This document shows, one piece after another, positions 1-11,055 of a DNA stretch of 64,000 nt. Under the pieces are notes generated by a model that was given only the letters and a program-made list of their open reading frames with translations, was not told where the DNA came from and made no database searches. The first letter of the stretch is position 1. The number at the start of each line of letters is the position of its first letter. The position numbers and the translations under genes are program-made. Source of the DNA: Lacunisphaera limnophila (lineage in GTDB: Bacteria > Verrucomicrobiota > Verrucomicrobiia > Opitutales > Opitutaceae); assembly GCF_001746835.1 (NCBI RefSeq), contig NZ_CP016094.1, positions 868,001 through 932,000 on the forward strand. Reading direction: 5' to 3'.

Positions 1-2103
1 AGCGTGTTCTTCAACGGCATGGCGCGCGCCTACCAGCGCAACGAGATGCCGGTATCCTTCGGTTCGCTCGAGGCGCTGGACCTGGTGAAGGGCCCCGCGC
101 CATCACACCTCGGCCCGGTGCCCGAGGGCGGCTACGCCAACTTCATCCCGAAGACGCCCTACTTTGACCGCGCCCGCGGCACGCTGGCCCTGACGCTGGG
201 CTCGCACGCGCACCGGCGCGCCCAGCTCGACTACGGCAGCCCGGTGCTGCTGGGCACCCGGCCGGCCGCCTACCGGGTCTCCCTCACGGCCCAGGATTCG
301 GGCAGCTATTGGCGGAATGTCGGCAACGACTACGTCTCCGCCTATGGCGCGCTGAAGGTTCAGCTTACCCCGCACCTCCGCCTCTTCACCGGCGCGGAAT
401 ACTACGATTTCCACAGCAACGAAAACCCGGGCTGGAACCGCGTGACGCAGGACCTCATCGACCGCGGCGAGTACCTCATCGGCGAGCCGCAGAACATTGT
501 CAGCTCCGCCTGGGGCGGCCTCGCCGACCAGTCGCTCATCACCTTCCCCGGCGCCTTCACCGGCCAGCCCGCAAATTTCCGCGCCCTCATCCTGCCCGCG
601 GCCACCGCCGAGGCGAGGATCGCCCCCGGCCTGCTCGCGCTCATGGAGGACCGCCGCGGCCAAGACGGCGGCTATCGCTACACCAGCGCCTACTTCGCCG
701 CCGGCGGCGAGGCCCTGACCGAGTCGATCGACGGCGCCACTGTGCTGGCCGATCCGGATGACTACGCCGACGCCCGCGATTTCCTCTGGTTCCTCGATCT
801 CGTCTCCACGGCGAGCGCCGACCGCACCGTGACGTGGAAATCCCTCGTGGAGAAAATCGCGACCGACAAGCACTCCAGCTACGGGTACGCGGTCGCCACC
901 GAGCAACTGGTCATCGAGAACAAATTGCTCGTGGAGCAGCGGGAGGTCCAACCCGCCGACACCACCCTGACCTATGGCGCTTCAGTGCGCTACAGCTATG
1001 GCCGCACCCTGCAGGACTTCGCCGCCGAGCCGTTCAACCGCCGGGACATCACCCGGCCGGTGATCTCCGCCAACAGCCAGGTGCCCGCCGGCACCGACCT
1101 CGATCCCAACGGCCGCAACCTGTGGTCCACCAGCATCGGCGGCAGCACCGAATCCGACCTCTGGCAGGGCGCGCTCTTCGGTCTGGCCCGGACCAAGTGG
1201 ACGGAGCAATTCGACAGCATCCTCTCCGTGCGCGCGGAATCCGTGAACTACCGCGCCGACCTGCCCAAGGCCGTCGGCCGCGCGACCCTGGCCCAGCGGC
1301 TGGCCGCCGAGCGCGAGGGGGAGAAGCACCATGGCTCCGGCTCGCTCAGCATGCTGTGGCGCGTGCGTTCCGACTCCTCGCTGTACGCCACCTACCAGCG
1401 CGGCACGGCCCTCCAGCCCGGCCAGGGTGGCACCGTGAACAGCCGGAGTAACTTCGCCTCGGCCGAGCTCAAGGAACTCGGCGCCAAGTTCGCCCGGCCC
1501 AACGGCCGTCTCTTTGCCGGTCTCGCCGCCTATGAGTGGGAGAACGCCCGCTTCAACGACCGCGAAAACCGCGCGGAGCGCCTGCGGGGCCGCGGGGTCG
1601 AATTCGAGCTCACCTGGGCACCCACCGACCGGCTCAACGTGATCGCTTCCGCCGGCTCGCAGCGCGTCTTCCGTCTTGACCCGCTCGGCTTCCGCGCCCG
1701 CTACGCCACCGCGGAACGCATCGCCCTCGAGTCCGGCTCGTTTGACGCCGGCGTCACCCCGACCCCGGCGCGCAATCCGTCGCTCGTCTACCCCGGCACC
1801 CCCGAGACCCAGGCCAAGTTGGATGTCGCCTGGCAGGTCGCGCCGGCCTGGGGGCTCTCGGTCGGCGCGGTCTGGAGCCACGCCTTCTACCACAATTTCG
1901 AGCGCACCCTGGTCCTGCCAGCCTCCGTGGTCTGGCGTGGCAGTGTGCACTGGGCGCACGGCCCCCTGGCCCTGCGCCTGGGTGTGGAGAACCTGTTCGG
2001 CGAGGACTACTTCATCGGGGCCGACCCTAACTTCTCGCACAATAACCTGGTGACGAAGGCCCCCTCGACGGAAGGCAAGTTGACGGCGACTTGGAGTTTC
2101 TAG
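1..2103 (+). CDS. TonB-dependent outer-membrane receptor, C-terminal part
   Basis: The frame is open through base 1, so the signal peptide, TonB box and most of the plug lie outside the window. What remains (about 700 residues) begins with the end of a plug domain (residues ~20-60, with VKGPAPSHLG and GGYANFIPK), followed by alternating amphipathic beta-strands typical of a 22-strand barrel. The chain ends in TWSF, the terminal aromatic expected of an outer-membrane barrel. Such receptors import siderophores, cobalamin or oligosaccharides using TonB-ExbBD energy; the substrate cannot be read from this part. No importer genes are adjacent. The gene is followed by a hairpin (2144-2169) and then an unrelated gene, so it probably ends its transcript here. 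Confidence 0.9.
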   Translation, partial: SVFFNGMARAYQRNEMPVSFGSLEALDLVKGPAPSHLGPVPEGGYANFIPKTPYFDRARGTLALTLGSHAHRRAQLDYGSPVLLGTRPAAYRVSLTAQDSGSYWRNVGNDYVSAYGALKVQLTPHLRLFTGAEYYDFHSNENPGWNRVTQDLIDRGEYLIGEPQNIVSSAWGGLADQSLITFPGAFTGQPANFRALILPAATAEARIAPGLLALMEDRRGQDGGYRYTSAYFAAGGEALTESIDGATVLADPDDYADARDFLWFLDLVSTASADRTVTWKSLVEKIATDKHSSYGYAVATEQLVIENKLLVEQREVQPADTTLTYGASVRYSYGRTLQDFAAEPFNRRDITRPVISANSQVPAGTDLDPNGRNLWSTSIGGSTESDLWQGALFGLARTKWTEQFDSILSVRAESVNYRADLPKAVGRATLAQRLAAEREGEKHHGSGSLSMLWRVRSDSSLYATYQRGTALQPGQGGTVNSRSNFASAELKELGAKFARPNGRLFAGLAAYEWENARFNDRENRAERLRGRGVEFELTWAPTDRLNVIASAGSQRVFRLDPLGFRARYATAERIALESGSFDAGVTPTPARNPSLVYPGTPETQAKLDVAWQVAPAWGLSVGAVWSHAFYHNFERTLVLPASVVWRGSVHWAHGPLALRLGVENLFGEDYFIGADPNFSHNNLVTKAPSTEGKLTATWSF

Positions 2104-2135
2104 GCGCCCGGTCGGGGACCGATCCCTGACCCCGT

Positions 2136-2203
2136 AAATCATGCAGGGCGCCCCGTGAGGGACGCCCTGTATGACCTAACACCAAGCAAACCGTAAGAAC
2201 TAC
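2136..2203. repeat. 68-bp direct repeat, copy 1
   Basis: Starts aaatcatg, contains the hairpin CAGGGCG/CGCCCTG and ends in the AT-rich string caagcaaaccgtaagaac. Nearly identical to 2298-2365. It lies just behind the TonB receptor stop and may double as its terminator. Confidence 0.85.
2144..2169 (+). terminator. Hairpin after the TonB receptor
   Basis: CAGGGCG (2144-2150) pairs with CGCCCTG (2163-2169), and CCC/GGG can extend the stem inside the loop. No clear T-run follows, so intrinsic termination is only plausible; the same hairpin recurs in the second repeat copy. Confidence 0.4.
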
Positions 2204-2297
2204 TAAGACAGACGCGGCATCGCGCGGAACGTTGAATCGATTTCAGATTATTTTCGGTGGAGGCGTGGCGGCCCCGCAGGCGACACGCGAACCCCAG

Positions 2298-2365
2298 AAA
2301 TCATGAAGGGCGCCCCGTGAAGGACGCCCTGCATGACCTAACACCAAGCAAACCGTAAGAACTAC
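2298..2365. repeat. 68-bp direct repeat, copy 2
   Basis: Second copy of the block at 2136-2203. It differs at a few positions, mainly in and next to the hairpin (AGGGCG/CGCCCT is retained). It lies about 210 bp upstream of the SIMPL gene start. Confidence 0.85.
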
Positions 2366-2578
2366 AAACAATGTTCGTTCCGTTGAACGCGCACTGATGT
2401 CGTTAGGATAGACGCAGCTGATCCCGGAAACGTTGAATTTTTCCGCCAAGATTCTTTGTGAATAAGTATTTGGGAATTCTCTGGCGCTTAGCGCTGGGGA
2501 CCAGTTGGTTACGCACGGGCAAGGTTCTGATTTCAGGGCACGATGGCGTGCCCCGCCTCGTTATAAACTTACGAAATC

Positions 2579-3328
2579 ATGAATCCCTCGAACGTCTCCC
2601 GCCCCCATCTCTTTGGGGTGCTCGCCGGTCTCGCGCTTGCCGCCGGACTGGTTTTCACCGCCCTCGTGCTCGCCAACGCCTGGACCCGCATCGCCGAGTC
2701 CCAGGTCATCCATGTCACGGGCTCCGCCCGCAAGAATGTGCGCTCCGACCTCGTCGTCTGGCGCGCCAGCTACGCCGTCGAAGCCCCGACTCTGCTCGAA
2801 GCCCAGCAGCGGCTGCGGGCGGATCACGACAAGGTTTCCGCCTTCTTCGCCCAGCGCGAGATCAAGGGCTTCGCCGCCTCCCCGATCCATATCCGCGAAC
2901 TGACCGCCCGCCAGCGCCAGGACGACGATGACACCGTGACCAGTGTGCGGGTCGGTTACCGGCTGACGCAGTCGATCGAGGTGCACTCGGCGGATGTCGA
3001 GTTGCTGCCGCGACTCGCCGGCGAATCCGGCGAGTTGTTGCAACAGGACGTGGCGTTCATGTCGGGCGAGTTTGAGTTCATCTACACCAAGGCTGGCGAG
3101 GCGAAGGTGGAAATGATGGCCGAGGCCACCAAGGACGCCCGCTCTCGCGCCGAGCAGATTGCCACGCAAGGGGGCCGTCGCATCAAGGAACTGCGCGACG
3201 CCAAAATGGGCGTCGTGCAGATCAACCCGCTCTACTCCTCCGCCACCAGCTGGGAGGGAAACAACGACACCTCGGCGCTGGAGAAGACCATCATCGCGAC
3301 CGTCACCACGACATTCGCGATGAACTAA
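2579..3328 (+). CDS. SIMPL domain (DUF541) protein
   Basis: 249 residues with an uncleaved-looking N-terminal membrane anchor (residues ~11-33, FGVLAGLALAAGLVFTALVL), then a SIMPL/DUF541 domain: VIHVTGSARKNV at the start, alternating beta-strands, and the typical LxxAxxxArxrAeqiA helix (around residues 185-205) before GRRIKELRDAKMGVVQI. Members are periplasmic or envelope proteins, named for a homologue that interacts with a mouse signalling kinase; their bacterial role is poorly defined and often linked to envelope or oxidative stress. The start is the ATG at 2579. The gene converges with the KamA-like gene downstream, 24 bp away, and appears monocistronic. Confidence 0.85.
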   Translation: MNPSNVSRPHLFGVLAGLALAAGLVFTALVLANAWTRIAESQVIHVTGSARKNVRSDLVVWRASYAVEAPTLLEAQQRLRADHDKVSAFFAQREIKGFAASPIHIRELTARQRQDDDDTVTSVRVGYRLTQSIEVHSADVELLPRLAGESGELLQQDVAFMSGEFEFIYTKAGEAKVEMMAEATKDARSRAEQIATQGGRRIKELRDAKMGVVQINPLYSSATSWEGNNDTSALEKTIIATVTTTFAMN

Positions 3329-3352
3329 AGCCGGGCCGGCCTTTGACCGAGC

Positions 3353-4540
3353 CTACAGGTGGATCTCCGCCGGCATGACCACGCCGGCGGATTTTTCCGT
3401 CACCGGCTCGGCCTTGAGCGGATACCGGAATTGCTTCCCCTCAAAATTGCGGAAGACGACCTCGTCGTCGGTGATCTGCTCGACGTAGTCGGGATTGACC
3501 GGGACCTTGCCGCCGCCGCCTGGCGCATCGATCACGTATTGCGGCACCGCGTAGCCCGTGGTGTGGCCGCGCAGGGCCCGGATGATCTCGATGCCCTTGC
3601 GGACGTCGGCCTTGAAGTGCGCGCCGCCGGTGATGAGGTCCATCTGGTAGATGTAATAAGGCCGCACGCGCATGCGTAGCAGGCGGTGCACGAGCGCCTT
3701 CATGACCTCGGCGTCATCATTCACGCCCTTCAGCAGCACGCTCTGGTTGCCGAGCGGCACGCCGGCGAAGGCGAGGCGCTCGCACGCGTCCTTGAGCTCC
3801 TGCGTGGCCTCCTTGGGGTGGTTGACATGGATGCTCATCCAGATCGGGCCATGTTTCTTGAAGATCTCGGCGAGCTCCGGGGTGATGCGCTGGGGCAGGA
3901 AAACGGGGATGCGGGAACCGATGCGGATGAACTCGACGTGCTTGATCGCCCGCAGGCGGCCGAGCAGGTGCTCGAGTTTCTTGTCGGACAGCAGCAGCGG
4001 ATCGCCGCCGGACAGCAGGACGTCGCGGATCTCCGGATGCGCCTCGATGTAGCGCAAGGCCTGCTCGTACTCCGGATGGAAGTTATAGTCCTGCGCGTTG
4101 CTCACCAGCCGGCTGCGCGTGCAATAGCGGCAGTAGGCGGCACAGCGGTCGGTCACGAGGAAAAGCACGCGGTCGGGATAACGGTGCACCAGGCCCGGCA
4201 CGGGCGAATGCTCATCCTCGCCCAGCGAATCGAGCATCTCGCCCGATGAAATCACGCTCTCGTCGCTCCGCGGGATGACTTGCTTGCGGATCGGACAGTG
4301 CGGGTCGGTGCGGTCAATCAGGTTGAAAAAGTACGGCGTGATCGCCAACGCCAGCTTGTCCTTGGCAAAGAGGCAGCCCGCCCGCTCTTCCGGGGTCAGG
4401 GTCATGTAGCGCTCCAGGTGCTCGATGCTCGTGAGCCGGTTCTTCAACTGCCACGTCCAGTCTTGCCAGTCGGCTTCCGGTACATGGGACCAGAGTCCTT
4501 GGCCCGCGAACCAGACGGAACGATCTTCGGTATACGACAT
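3353..4540 (-). CDS. kamA: KamA-family radical SAM aminomutase (lysine 2,3-aminomutase-like)
   Basis: 395 residues. The radical SAM [4Fe-4S] motif CAAYCRYCTR lies near residues 133-142, followed by the SAM-binding GGDPLLL. The PLP-binding lysine motif PGGGGKVP (Lys345) and the C-terminal region of true aminomutases are present; the shorter EpmB enzymes that beta-lysylate EF-P lack much of this. The family interconverts L-alpha- and L-beta-lysine by a 5'-deoxyadenosyl radical mechanism; some relatives use glutamate. No lysine-fermentation or beta-lysine acetyltransferase gene is adjacent, so beta-lysine may serve as an osmolyte precursor or in protein modification. It is divergent from the hybrid kinase at 4771 across a 230-bp AT-rich promoter region. 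Confidence 0.88.
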   Translation of the reverse strand: MSYTEDRSVWFAGQGLWSHVPEADWQDWTWQLKNRLTSIEHLERYMTLTPEERAGCLFAKDKLALAITPYFFNLIDRTDPHCPIRKQVIPRSDESVISSGEMLDSLGEDEHSPVPGLVHRYPDRVLFLVTDRCAAYCRYCTRSRLVSNAQDYNFHPEYEQALRYIEAHPEIRDVLLSGGDPLLLSDKKLEHLLGRLRAIKHVEFIRIGSRIPVFLPQRITPELAEIFKKHGPIWMSIHVNHPKEATQELKDACERLAFAGVPLGNQSVLLKGVNDDAEVMKALVHRLLRMRVRPYYIYQMDLITGGAHFKADVRKGIEIIRALRGHTTGYAVPQYVIDAPGGGGKVPVNPDYVEQITDDEVVFRNFEGKQFRYPLKAEPVTEKSAGVVMPAEIHL

Positions 4541-4618
4541 TGTGCGGTAGTGGATGTACCCGGTTGCGCGGGGCTGTCAAACGGCGGCGCGGCCCGGGCA
4601 TCAGGGACCCATCGCTCC

Positions 4619-4666
4619 TTGTTTGTTATCTATGTCATTTCATGATAATGATATAAATGAATACCC
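4619..4666. promoter_or_regulatory. AT-rich divergent promoter patch
   Basis: A sharply AT-rich stretch in a GC-rich surround, between divergent genes. On the plus strand, TTGTTA (4623-4628) and GATAAT (4644-4649) could be a -35/-10 pair with a short 15-bp spacer, or TTGTTT (4619-4624) with a 19-bp spacer. The string GATAATGATA resembles half of a Fur box, but the second half does not match. Confidence 0.3.
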
Positions 4667-4770
4667 GGCGGGGCTTTTTTGATTAAGAAACACACATTTG
4701 CAGCAAGCGCCGCGGGGATTGTGCCGATAGGGAGGGTTGATGCACCAAACCCGGGTGCCTCGACCAAGTC

Positions 4771-7443
4771 ATGCCTCCCCTACCCCAGGCCGTCTCGGCC
4801 ATCACTCCCACCTCACGAGCACCTGAACGCTTCGGACGGCTCGTGCTCGTGGCGGGCGGACTGGCCCTGATGGGGGGACTCGCCGGCCTCTGGCCGCTGC
4901 TGGCCGGCCTTTCGACCTCCGTCTCGGTGCTGGTCTTCGTCCTGGGCAGCAGCGCGGTGACGCTGGCCGCCTTGGTTTATGCCGGCTCGCTGGCCGCGGC
5001 GGACCGGCGGCGCCGGACCCAGGACAGCCGCATCCAAACCTCGCTCGTTCAGCTGAAGGCCATTTGGGACAACGCCCCCCTCAGCATCATGCTCTTCGAC
5101 CCGCATGACCCGGATATCCCGATCAAGATCGTGGATTGCAACCCGCTGGCCTGCGAACTCCACGGCTATACCCGCGAGGAGCTGATCGGCCAGTCGGTGG
5201 ACCTGATTGAGGCCACGCCCTGGGCCTTCCGCGCTCGGGACTCCCATATCCGTGAAATGCGCCAGACGCTGCGCGCCGAGGGCTTCGCCCAACACAAGCG
5301 CAAGGACGGAACCATCTTCGATATCGAATACTCCACGAGCCTGCTGATCATCGACGGGCGTGAATTTGTCCTCGGCATGGATCGCGATGCCACCGCCCGC
5401 AAACAGGCCGAACGCGCCCTGCGCGCGAGTGAAGAGCGTTGGCAACTTGCCGTCGCCGGCAGCAATGAGGGCGTCTGGGACTGGTCGATCGAGGCCGACA
5501 CCATCTGGTTCTCGCCCCGCTGGAAGAGCCAGCTGGGTTACGCGCCCGACGAGTTGCCCTGCCGGCGCGAGGTCTGGATGGATCGCATCCACCCCGACGA
5601 CCGCACCCTCGTCGAATCCGCCATCGCCAACCACCTGAGCCAGCATTCGCCCATCCTGCACTGCGAATACCGCATCGTGCACAAGGACGGTTCCTGGGTC
5701 TGGGCCCTGCTGCGCGGCAAAGCCATTTTCAGCGGCGAGGGTCAGCCCCGGCGCATGGTGGGGACGCACTCCGACATCACCCGCCAGAAGGAAGCCGAGG
5801 CCGAGTTGCGCCAGGCCAAGGAAGCCGCCGAGTCGGCGGACCGCGCCAAAAGCGAGTTCCTCGCCGTCATGAGCCACGAGATCCGCACCCCCATGAACGG
5901 CGTCCTGGGTTTCACCAACCTGCTCCAGGACACCCCGCTGAACGCCGAGCAGCGCGATTGGCTGGGCACCATCCGCGCCAGCGGCGAATCGCTGCTCACC
6001 CTGATCAACGACATCCTCGACTTCTCCAAGATCGAGTCGGGGGCCATGGAATCCGACTGCCACCCCGTGTGCGTCCGCCGGGCCGTCGAGGAGGTCCTCG
6101 ACCTGCTCTGGAGCAAGGCCAACGAGAAGAAGATCGAGCTGCTCCACTGGATCGAAAGCGACGTGCCCGACTGGATCCTCACCGACGGCGTCCGGCTGCG
6201 CCAGATCCTGCTCAACTTGGTCGGCAACGCCATCAAGTTCACCCGCCAGGGCGAGGTCGAGGTGCGCCTCAGTTTTGCGCCCGGCACCGGTGGCGAACCT
6301 GCCCGCCTCGCCATCAGCGTCCGTGACACCGGCGACGGCATCCCGCCCGACCGCGTCCACCGGCTGTTCAAGCCGTTCAGCCAGGCCGATTCCTCCACCA
6401 CCCGCAAATACGGCGGCAGCGGCCTGGGCCTCGCCATCAGCCGCAACCTCGCCCGGCTGCTCGGCGGCGACATCCAGCTCACCGCCTCTTCCCCCCAAGG
6501 CTCGTGCTTCACCCTCACCCTGGCCGCCACGCCCACGGCCGCCCCGACCGACGCCTTCGAGCCGCCCGAGCCCGTGGAACCCACCGTCGCCCTCGCCGGG
6601 CGCCGCGCGCTCGTGGTCGACGACAACGAGGCCAACCGGCGCATCCTCACCAGCCTCCTGCAGCGCTGGGGCGTGAGCTGCCTCAGCTTCGAGCATCCCG
6701 CCGCCGCCATCGACTACGTGCGCACGCACGATGTCTTCGACCTGGCCGTGCTCGACATGATGATGCCGGACATGAACGGCGTGGAACTGGCCGCACGCCT
6801 GCATCACCTCCCCGGCCGCAGCCAGCTGCCCCTGATCCTCCTCTCGTCCATCAGCCGGGAGGACCTGCGGCCGTTCAACCCGATGGATCATTTCAACGTG
6901 ATCCTCACGAAGCCCCTCCGCCAGCAACTGCTGCTGGAGGCCCTGCACCGCTCGCTGGCCCAAACCCTCGCCCCCACGGAGACCCCGGAGCCCAAACCGG
7001 CCGAACCCGCCCGGCCCCCGTCGCAACTCGACCCGGCCCTCGGCCAGCTGGTCCCCCTCCGCATTCTCGTGGCCGAGGACAACGCCGTGAACCAAAAACT
7101 CATCCTCGGTCTCCTGCGTCGCCTCGGCTACCAACCCCAGATGGTCGGCCACGGCCTCGCCTGCCTCGAGGCCCTGCAGCGCGACCGTTACGACCTCGTG
7201 CTCATGGATTGCCAGATGCCCGAGATGGACGGCTACGAGGCGACCCGTCGCATCCGGCGCGGCGAGGCGGGCGAGGCCTATGCCGGCCTCCGCATCATCG
7301 CCCTCACCGCCGCCGCCATGGTCGGCGACCGCGAACGCTGTCTCGAAGCCGGGATGAACGACTACATCACCAAACCCATCCAGGCCACCGAGATCATCCG
7401 GGTCATCATGGCCGCCGGCACCCCCGCGCAATCCCCGTCCTGA
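4771..7443 (+). CDS. Hybrid sensor histidine kinase, 2 PAS + HisKA/HATPase + 2 receiver domains
   Basis: 890 residues. Two membrane helices (~24-46, 50-73) form a short anchor with almost no periplasmic loop, so sensing is probably cytoplasmic or intramembrane. PAS 1 spans ~85-210 ([11 protein letters not shown]) and PAS 2 with PAC ~220-345. The H-box [15 protein letters not shown] places the phosphorylated His at 369; the ATPase has [15 protein letters not shown] and [10 protein letters not shown]. Receiver 1 has Asp662 ([10 protein letters not shown]) and receiver 2 Asp813 ([10 protein letters not shown]). There is no Hpt domain and no adjacent output regulator, so phosphoryl transfer probably continues to an unlinked protein. 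The ATG at 4771 was chosen because it leaves a short basic N-terminus before the first helix. Confidence 0.92.
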   Translation: MPPLPQAVSAITPTSRAPERFGRLVLVAGGLALMGGLAGLWPLLAGLSTSVSVLVFVLGSSAVTLAALVYAGSLAAADRRRRTQDSRIQTSLVQLKAIWDNAPLSIMLFDPHDPDIPIKIVDCNPLACELHGYTREELIGQSVDLIEATPWAFRARDSHIREMRQTLRAEGFAQHKRKDGTIFDIEYSTSLLIIDGREFVLGMDRDATARKQAERALRASEERWQLAVAGSNEGVWDWSIEADTIWFSPRWKSQLGYAPDELPCRREVWMDRIHPDDRTLVESAIANHLSQHSPILHCEYRIVHKDGSWVWALLRGKAIFSGEGQPRRMVGTHSDITRQKEAEAELRQAKEAAESADRAKSEFLAVMSHEIRTPMNGVLGFTNLLQDTPLNAEQRDWLGTIRASGESLLTLINDILDFSKIESGAMESDCHPVCVRRAVEEVLDLLWSKANEKKIELLHWIESDVPDWILTDGVRLRQILLNLVGNAIKFTRQGEVEVRLSFAPGTGGEPARLAISVRDTGDGIPPDRVHRLFKPFSQADSSTTRKYGGSGLGLAISRNLARLLGGDIQLTASSPQGSCFTLTLAATPTAAPTDAFEPPEPVEPTVALAGRRALVVDDNEANRRILTSLLQRWGVSCLSFEHPAAAIDYVRTHDVFDLAVLDMMMPDMNGVELAARLHHLPGRSQLPLILLSSISREDLRPFNPMDHFNVILTKPLRQQLLLEALHRSLAQTLAPTETPEPKPAEPARPPSQLDPALGQLVPLRILVAEDNAVNQKLILGLLRRLGYQPQMVGHGLACLEALQRDRYDLVLMDCQMPEMDGYEATRRIRRGEAGEAYAGLRIIALTAAAMVGDRERCLEAGMNDYITKPIQATEIIRVIMAAGTPAQSPS

Positions 7444-7523
7444 GCCGCGTTTGCGGCACTGGACGCACTATTCCTCGGAAACCGCTTGGCAGCGGCGGGC
7501 GAACCCTTTTTCGTCCGTCCTTA

Positions 7524-8696
<1,173 letters not shown>

Positions 8697-8909
8697 CCTT
8701 GGTAAACGGACCGGCCCTTGGCCGGGTCCAGACGCAGGTGGCCGGCCCGTGGCCTGCCTTATTTCACTATCGGCCAGCACCTTAATGGATCGCGCCGTCC
8801 ATGGGCACCACGCACCGGGCCGGACAACCGCCGCCATGACGGCTAACAGGCGGAAAATCTCTGCTCAATGAGCGGGGCAATCGGCCGATCCATGCCGGTT
8901 CCACTCCGT

Positions 8910-10835
8910 ATGAAATTCTCCGGTCTCAAAGCCCGCATGATCCTGCTCATCGGCTCCGTCGTCGTGCTCGGCCTCGGTCTGACGATCGGCATCATCACCT
9001 ACCGCAACAACCATGCGGCCAGCGCCCAGGGCATCGCCGAGGCCCAAGCCCTCGCGCAACACGAGGCCGCCGACGTTGAGGCCTTCCTCAACCGCAGCTT
9101 CGAGACCGCCCGCACCCTGGCCACCACCTACGCCGGCTTGCAATCCGGCGAAACCGCCCTGGATCGCGAGGCGGCCTCCCTCGTGCTTTTGCAGATCCTC
9201 ACCCAGAATCCCGAATACTTTGCCGTCTGGACCTGCTGGGAACCCAACGCCTTCGACCAGCGTGACGAGGATTTCGCCGGCAAGCGCAACCACGACCAGA
9301 CCGGCCGCTTCATTCCTTACTGGTTCCGCAAGGACGGCATCATCGCCAGCGAGGCCCTGAAGGACTACGTGGAGGGCGCCCCGAACAGCGACTTCTATCA
9401 GATCGCCCGCCAAACCCGCCGCGAGGTGATCATGGAACCCTATCGCTACGAGGCGGGGGGCAAGCACGTCCTCATGACCAGTCTCGTGGTGCCGATCATC
9501 ATTGAGGACAAATTCGTCGGCGTGACCGGCATCGATATCGACCTCGCCGTGATCTCCACCCGCCAGAGCGCCAAGAAGATCATGGGCACCGGCTACGCCG
9601 CGACCTTTTCCCACGGCGGCCTCTATGTCTCCCACCCCAAGACCGAGCGCCTCGGCGATCCTGGCGTGAAACATGATCCTTGGTTGGAAGCCAAACTACC
9701 CGAACTGGCCGCCGGCCGCGAGTTCATCGTCAGCACCTTTTCCCGCACGCTCAACGACACGGTGTTCCGCATCGCCGCCCCCATCGAGATCAGCCACACC
9801 GGCACGCCGTGGTCCGTGATCATCTCCATTCAGGAGGGCACGGTGCTCGCCACCACCCGCTCGCTGCGCAACACCTCCCTCACGGTCGGCGCGATCACGC
9901 TGCTCGCCGTGCTCGGCGTCGTCCTGTTCGTGGCCACGCGCATCGCCCAGCCGGTCCGCGGCATGTCCGAGGACCTGCAGGCCGGCGCCCTCCAGGCCAC
10001 CAGCGCCTCCGCGGAGATCGCCCGCGCCAGCCAGACACTCGCCGCCACTTCCAGTCAGCAAGCCGCCGCCCTCGAGGAGACCAGCGCCTCGCTCGAGGAA
10101 CTGGCCAGCATGACCCAGCGCAATTCCGAGGGCGCGCACCACGCCCGCACGCTCGCCGATGCCACCCGCACCTCCGCCGAGACCGGCGGCAACCAGATGA
10201 AGGACATGGTGCAGGCCATGAACTCCATCAAGGCCTCGAGCGACAGCGTCGCGAAGATCATCAAGACCATCGACGAGATCGCCTTTCAAACCAACATCCT
10301 CGCCCTCAACGCCGCCGTCGAGGCCGCCCGCGCCGGCGAGTCCGGAGCCGGCTTCGCCGTCGTCGCCGAGGAGGTCCGCGCCCTCGCCCAGCGCTCCGCC
10401 ACCGCCGCCCGCGAGACCACCGATCAGATTTCCGCCTCGCTCCAGCGCACCAACCATGGCGTCGCCATTTGCAGCCAGGTCGCCGGCAGCTTCGACGACA
10501 TCCTCGGCAAGAGCCGCGAGCTCAACACCCTCGTCGCTGAGATCGCCACCGCCAGCGAGGAACAGACCACCGGCATCGGCCAGATCAAGCACGCCGTTTC
10601 CCAGATGGACAAGACCACGCAGTCCACCGCCGGCCAGTCCGAGGAAACCGCCGCCGCCGCCGAGGAACTCTCCGCTCAGGCCGTGGAATTGCAGAGTATC
10701 GCCACCCGGTTGTTTGTCCTCGTCGAGGGCGCCGCGGCCAAGCCGGCCGCCGAATCCACCTCCGGCACCCCGTCCAGCCCGCCTGCTCCAGGCCGTAACG
10801 CAGAGCTCAGGCAACCCGAGTTGGTCCGCGCCTGA
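8910..10835 (+). CDS. Methyl-accepting chemotaxis protein with dCache sensor
   Basis: 641 residues from the ATG at 8910; an in-frame ATG at 8868 would add 14 residues without family support. TM1 is at ~10-30, an extracytoplasmic dCache domain at ~35-310 (WFRKDG, FYQIARQTRREV, VTGIDIDL), and TM2 at ~320-345. A short linker leads to the signalling domain, with the conserved tip around EIAFQTNILALNAAVEAARA and VVAEEVRALAQRS. dCache domains usually bind small molecules such as amino acids or carboxylates. There is no clear C-terminal NWETF-type CheR pentapeptide and no che operon nearby. It presumably joins arrays encoded elsewhere. Confidence 0.93.
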   Translation: MKFSGLKARMILLIGSVVVLGLGLTIGIITYRNNHAASAQGIAEAQALAQHEAADVEAFLNRSFETARTLATTYAGLQSGETALDREAASLVLLQILTQNPEYFAVWTCWEPNAFDQRDEDFAGKRNHDQTGRFIPYWFRKDGIIASEALKDYVEGAPNSDFYQIARQTRREVIMEPYRYEAGGKHVLMTSLVVPIIIEDKFVGVTGIDIDLAVISTRQSAKKIMGTGYAATFSHGGLYVSHPKTERLGDPGVKHDPWLEAKLPELAAGREFIVSTFSRTLNDTVFRIAAPIEISHTGTPWSVIISIQEGTVLATTRSLRNTSLTVGAITLLAVLGVVLFVATRIAQPVRGMSEDLQAGALQATSASAEIARASQTLAATSSQQAAALEETSASLEELASMTQRNSEGAHHARTLADATRTSAETGGNQMKDMVQAMNSIKASSDSVAKIIKTIDEIAFQTNILALNAAVEAARAGESGAGFAVVAEEVRALAQRSATAARETTDQISASLQRTNHGVAICSQVAGSFDDILGKSRELNTLVAEIATASEEQTTGIGQIKHAVSQMDKTTQSTAGQSEETAAAAEELSAQAVELQSIATRLFVLVEGAAAKPAAESTSGTPSSPPAPGRNAELRQPELVRA

Positions 10836-11055
10836 GCCGGGGCCCCGTGCATCCCGTCCCGGCTGGGCCGGGCAGTAGTGGCTTGCGCTCGGCGCAGGCG
10901 TTGGTGATCAACCGGGTCATGCAAAAGGGCCTGTCCGGATCGAGCGGAGCTTACACCGTGAACGACCACGCGTGCCTTCAACCCGCGACCGTATCTTTGT
11001 CCACCCGGACGGCATCGGCGAGCTCAGGACGCCGGGTGGTTCTTTTCCGCTCCTG

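Larger units (their letters stand above)
2104..2578. other. Intergenic region with a duplicated block
   Basis: 475 bp without a convincing gene. It contains two copies of a 68-bp block (2136-2203 and 2298-2365), each with a GC hairpin. Each copy is followed by a weaker similarity (agacgc... then gga(a)acgttgaat near 2210-2235 and 2410-2440), so the duplicated unit may be about 100-140 bp long. Short frames crossing it lack coding character. Confidence 0.6.

Noticed and set aside
4641-4662. Fur box between the KamA-like and kinase genes
   Set aside because: Only the first ten bases match the GATAAT-type consensus; the second half does not, and neither gene is an iron gene.
8707-8729. Rho-independent terminator after carA
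   Set aside because: There is a GC hairpin with one bulge (GGACC-GGCC / GGCC-G-GGTCC), but no T-run follows; too weak to list.
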